The notes under the pieces were generated by a model that worked only from the letters and a program-made list of their open reading frames with translations, did no database searches and was not told the DNA's origin. Source: JBBQDZ01 sp038237515 (GTDB taxonomy: Bacteria; Actinomycetota; Thermoleophilia; Gaiellales; Gaiellaceae). From it: a DNA stretch of 14,532 nucleotides. Positions 12,583 to 14,532 of the stretch are shown here, piece by piece. The DNA lies in assembly GCA_038237515.1 (NCBI GenBank), contig JBBRYP010000082.1, positions 1 through 14,532 on the forward strand, read 5' to 3'. How positions within the stretch are numbered: position 1 is the first letter of the stretch; every line of letters begins with the position of its first letter. Made by a program: the position numbers and the translations under genes.

Positions 12583-14532
12583 GCGGCCGCTCCTGCGCCT
12601 GGTCCGACCGTACCCGAAAAGTCGTCGAACGTGTGATTGGGATAGGTATATAGGGGGTCTCCCGACATTTCGGGTACGGTCGTGGCGTAGTGGAACTGCC
12701 GTTCCGCCCAGGGGTCGATTCGCCACAGATCCGCCTTCCCTGGGCCCTGCGGCTCGCGGTTGACGACGCCGTGCGCGGTGAGGTCCTCGAGCACCCGCCG
12801 CGTCGTGTTGGACGGCAGCCCGAGCTCCGCGGCCGCGTCCGTCGTCGACAGCGGCGTCCCGCTTCGTTCGACGAGCAGCTCGAGCGCGCGTCGGCGCGCC
12901 GCGGGCATCGAGTCAAGTCCCGCTTTCACCGTCACGCGCCATGCCTCGAGCTCCGGGACGCCGATCAGCCGCAGTCCGGTGAGGAGCCGGGCGAGCGCGC
13001 CGACGAGCCTCCCGGGTGCCTCGGAGTCCGGGACGAGCTCGATCTCCCGCTGGTAGGAGTCGCGGACGACGGGGCTGCGGGCGCGCGCGACGAGCGTTGT
13101 CAGCGCCACGAGGCGCTCTCCGTCGCGAGGCTCGAGCGGCGGGGTTGCTGAGAAGTCGATCGCGGCGAAGAGCCCTGAAACCGCTTCGCGCAAGGCTTGG
13201 CGCATCCCGCGTTCCCGGCCGTGGTGGTCGAGGCTGCGGCGCGCCTGGTCGGCAGCGTCCCCCACGTTCAGCCGGTAGGTGACGAACCGCTCTCCGAGCT
13301 GGGAGAGCACGCTGTGGTGCTGGTCGATCGCGGGGGTGGCGCCGGCGACGAGGCCCAGCTTCCCGCTCCAGGAGAGAGTCCGGCCGCCGTCCGTGCCGAC
13401 GTGCCGTGTCCAGGAGCCGTCATAGACCTCTCGCAACGCTGCGAGCACCGCACCGCGCGCGTCGCGGTGCATGCTGAGCACCGACCCGAAGTCCTTCAGC
13501 ACGAGCACGCCGAAGTCACCGACCTCGCGTAGGAGACCTCCCTTCGCGCCCGACGCCTTCTCGCGTGCGGCCGTCCCGCTGAGGAGTGAGGCTTCCGTCA
13601 ACGTCGCGGCCTGGTGGACGTCGCCGAGGCCGCCGATCGCCGCGAGGGTCTCCGACTTGCCGCCACCGCTCGGACCGACGACGAGGAGCCAGCACGGGTC
13701 GAGCTCCTCGACGCGGTTGGCGGCGACCGTCGCGAGCACCGCGTACAGGGCACCCGCGTCCGGCAGATGCATCCAGAGCTCGAAGGTTCTGACGACGCTG
13801 GACAGCGGGACAGGCTCACTCTCCTGCTCGGTTGCGAGCGCACCCTCCGGGTCGGGCAGGTAGCGAGCCGCGACGTCCCCGGCGAGCGCCTCGAGCTCGC
13901 GCAGCTCGAGCGGCGGCCGGCAGCGCGTCTTGTTGACGGCCACCAGCGTCGGAACGATCTCGCCCGCCGTGAGGCCGCGCCGCCGAAGGCCGCCGGCCAC
14001 GGAGAGCAACTCCTGACGTCGACGCCCCTGCGGGATCACGCCCTCGACGGGTGGCGCGGCACCGTTCACCCGCCGGGCCGCGTCCTCGAGCAACCAGGCG
14101 GGCGCCTGCACGAGCTGGGCGCGGTCGAACGCACGCACCCACTGATAGACGCGCCCGCAGGCGTGGACGCTCGGCGGCGCAACCAGATAGCCGCCGTCGC
14201 CGCGCACGTCCAGGCCGCTCCCGAGCGTCCCCGCTGAGTTCTTCACCGTATGGCCCGGGTAGGCGAAGTAGTAGTGCGCTCCGCCGGAGCCGGTGAGCAC
14301 CTGGGGCACCTTCGGGAGCTTGCCGTGCTGCTTTTCGAGCCGGGCGAGGGTGCCTGCCGCGCCTTTCGGGACGTCGGCGTCGAGCGCGACAATGCCGCTC
14401 GCCGCACCGGTCACGATCCCGACGTTCGCGGTCGGCCACCGCGCCCACCACTCGAGGACCGTCGCCGAGTCTGTGCTGGCGTCGCGCAAGCCGTTCATCG
14501 TCCGCGGATGCTTCCCGGGACTGGCGCAGTCA
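12579..14532 (-). CDS. bifunctional primase-polymerase with P-loop ATPase, N-terminus cut by window edge
   Basis: The frame stays open to the edge, and codons upstream of ATG 14498 read CASPGKHPRT, a known Prim-Pol N-terminal motif, so the true start is outside. Numbering from that Met: ANVGIVTG (24-31), metal-binding DAD (40-42), SGGAHYYF (71-78) and GLDVRGDGGYLVAPPS (95-110) mark the AEP primase-polymerase domain. A linker helical region (160-215) follows, then a P-loop domain with GPSGGGKS (275-282) and VLVLKDFGSVLSM as a possible Walker B region. A C-terminal winged helix (LSTTDAAAELGLPSNTTRRV) and an acidic tail end it. Such proteins initiate replication of integrative elements and plasmids. 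It is translationally coupled to the excisionase-like gene by ATGA. Confidence 0.9.
   Translation of the reverse strand, partial: DCASPGKHPRTMNGLRDASTDSATVLEWWARWPTANVGIVTGAASGIVALDADVPKGAAGTLARLEKQHGKLPKVPQVLTGSGGAHYYFAYPGHTVKNSAGTLGSGLDVRGDGGYLVAPPSVHACGRVYQWVRAFDRAQLVQAPAWLLEDAARRVNGAAPPVEGVIPQGRRRQELLSVAGGLRRRGLTAGEIVPTLVAVNKTRCRPPLELRELEALAGDVAARYLPDPEGALATEQESEPVPLSSVVRTFELWMHLPDAGALYAVLATVAANRVEELDPCWLLVVGPSGGGKSETLAAIGGLGDVHQAATLTEASLLSGTAAREKASGAKGGLLREVGDFGVLVLKDFGSVLSMHRDARGAVLAALREVYDGSWTRHVGTDGGRTLSWSGKLGLVAGATPAIDQHHSVLSQLGERFVTYRLNVGDAADQARRSLDHHGRERGMRQALREAVSGLFAAIDFSATPPLEPRDGERLVALTTLVARARSPVVRDSYQREIELVPDSEAPGRLVGALARLLTGLRLIGVPELEAWRVTVKAGLDSMPAARRRALELLVERSGTPLSTTDAAAELGLPSNTTRRVLEDLTAHGVVNREPQGPGKADLWRIDPWAERQFHYATTVPEMSGDPLYTYPNHTFDDFSGTVGPGAGAAA

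Noticed and set aside
12583..12726. N-terminal extension of the excisionase-like protein
   Set aside because: It would overlap the primase C-terminus by 48 codons. The ATGA overlap at 12582 is the natural coupled start.

Overview
The window is high-GC DNA with GTG/TTG starts and tightly packed ATGA/GTGA overlaps. The protein families (MauE-redoxin, CAP, AI-2E permease, PrimPol-type integrative element) fit a soil or freshwater actinobacterium. A Thermoleophilia-like lineage (Gaiellales/Solirubrobacterales) is my inference from protein style, not a proven placement.

Layout. (1) 1-1500: minus-strand acetyltransferases (one cut by the left edge, one complete) and debris: a small ORF that joins a GNAT N-terminus to a VOC C-terminus, a possible C-terminal scrap of another protein, and short related intergenic repeats. 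(2) 1440-7063: an accessory segment bracketed by two direct copies (about 337 bp, 8 differences) of a repeat carrying the N-terminal half of a VOC-fold gene. Inside are two diverged paralogous small winged-helix-like genes, each headed by the same almost invariant 57-bp element; a three-gene minus-strand operon (MauE-thioredoxin fusion, helical protein, exported 18-cysteine protein) coupled by GTGA overlaps; an IS3-type transposase scrap; a PIN-domain (VapC-like) gene with no visible antitoxin; and an IS110-family transposase pseudogene. (3) 7061-10942: conserved chromosomal genes: tRNA-Arg(TCG), tRNA-His(GTG), a HAD phosphatase, a cyclophilin, a small conserved-looking protein, an AI-2E family permease, a secreted CAP-domain protein, a 48-residue ORF and tRNA-Arg(TCT) with a strong terminator. 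(4) 10980-14532: the left end of an integrative element next to tRNA-Arg(TCT): tyrosine integrase, excisionase-like DNA-binding protein, and a primase-polymerase/P-loop ATPase that runs off the right edge.

How the parts relate. The first 7 kb looks like a turnover zone in which gene fragments were truncated, fused and duplicated. The MauE-redoxin/Cys-rich operon is the most coherent and least familiar functional unit: a membrane electron-transfer and thiol-redox module translated together with a disulfide-rich exported substrate candidate. The right-hand block has the int-xis-primase order of actinobacterial integrative elements. A pair of interleaved inverted repeats between the excisionase-like gene and the integrase could form mutually exclusive hairpins.
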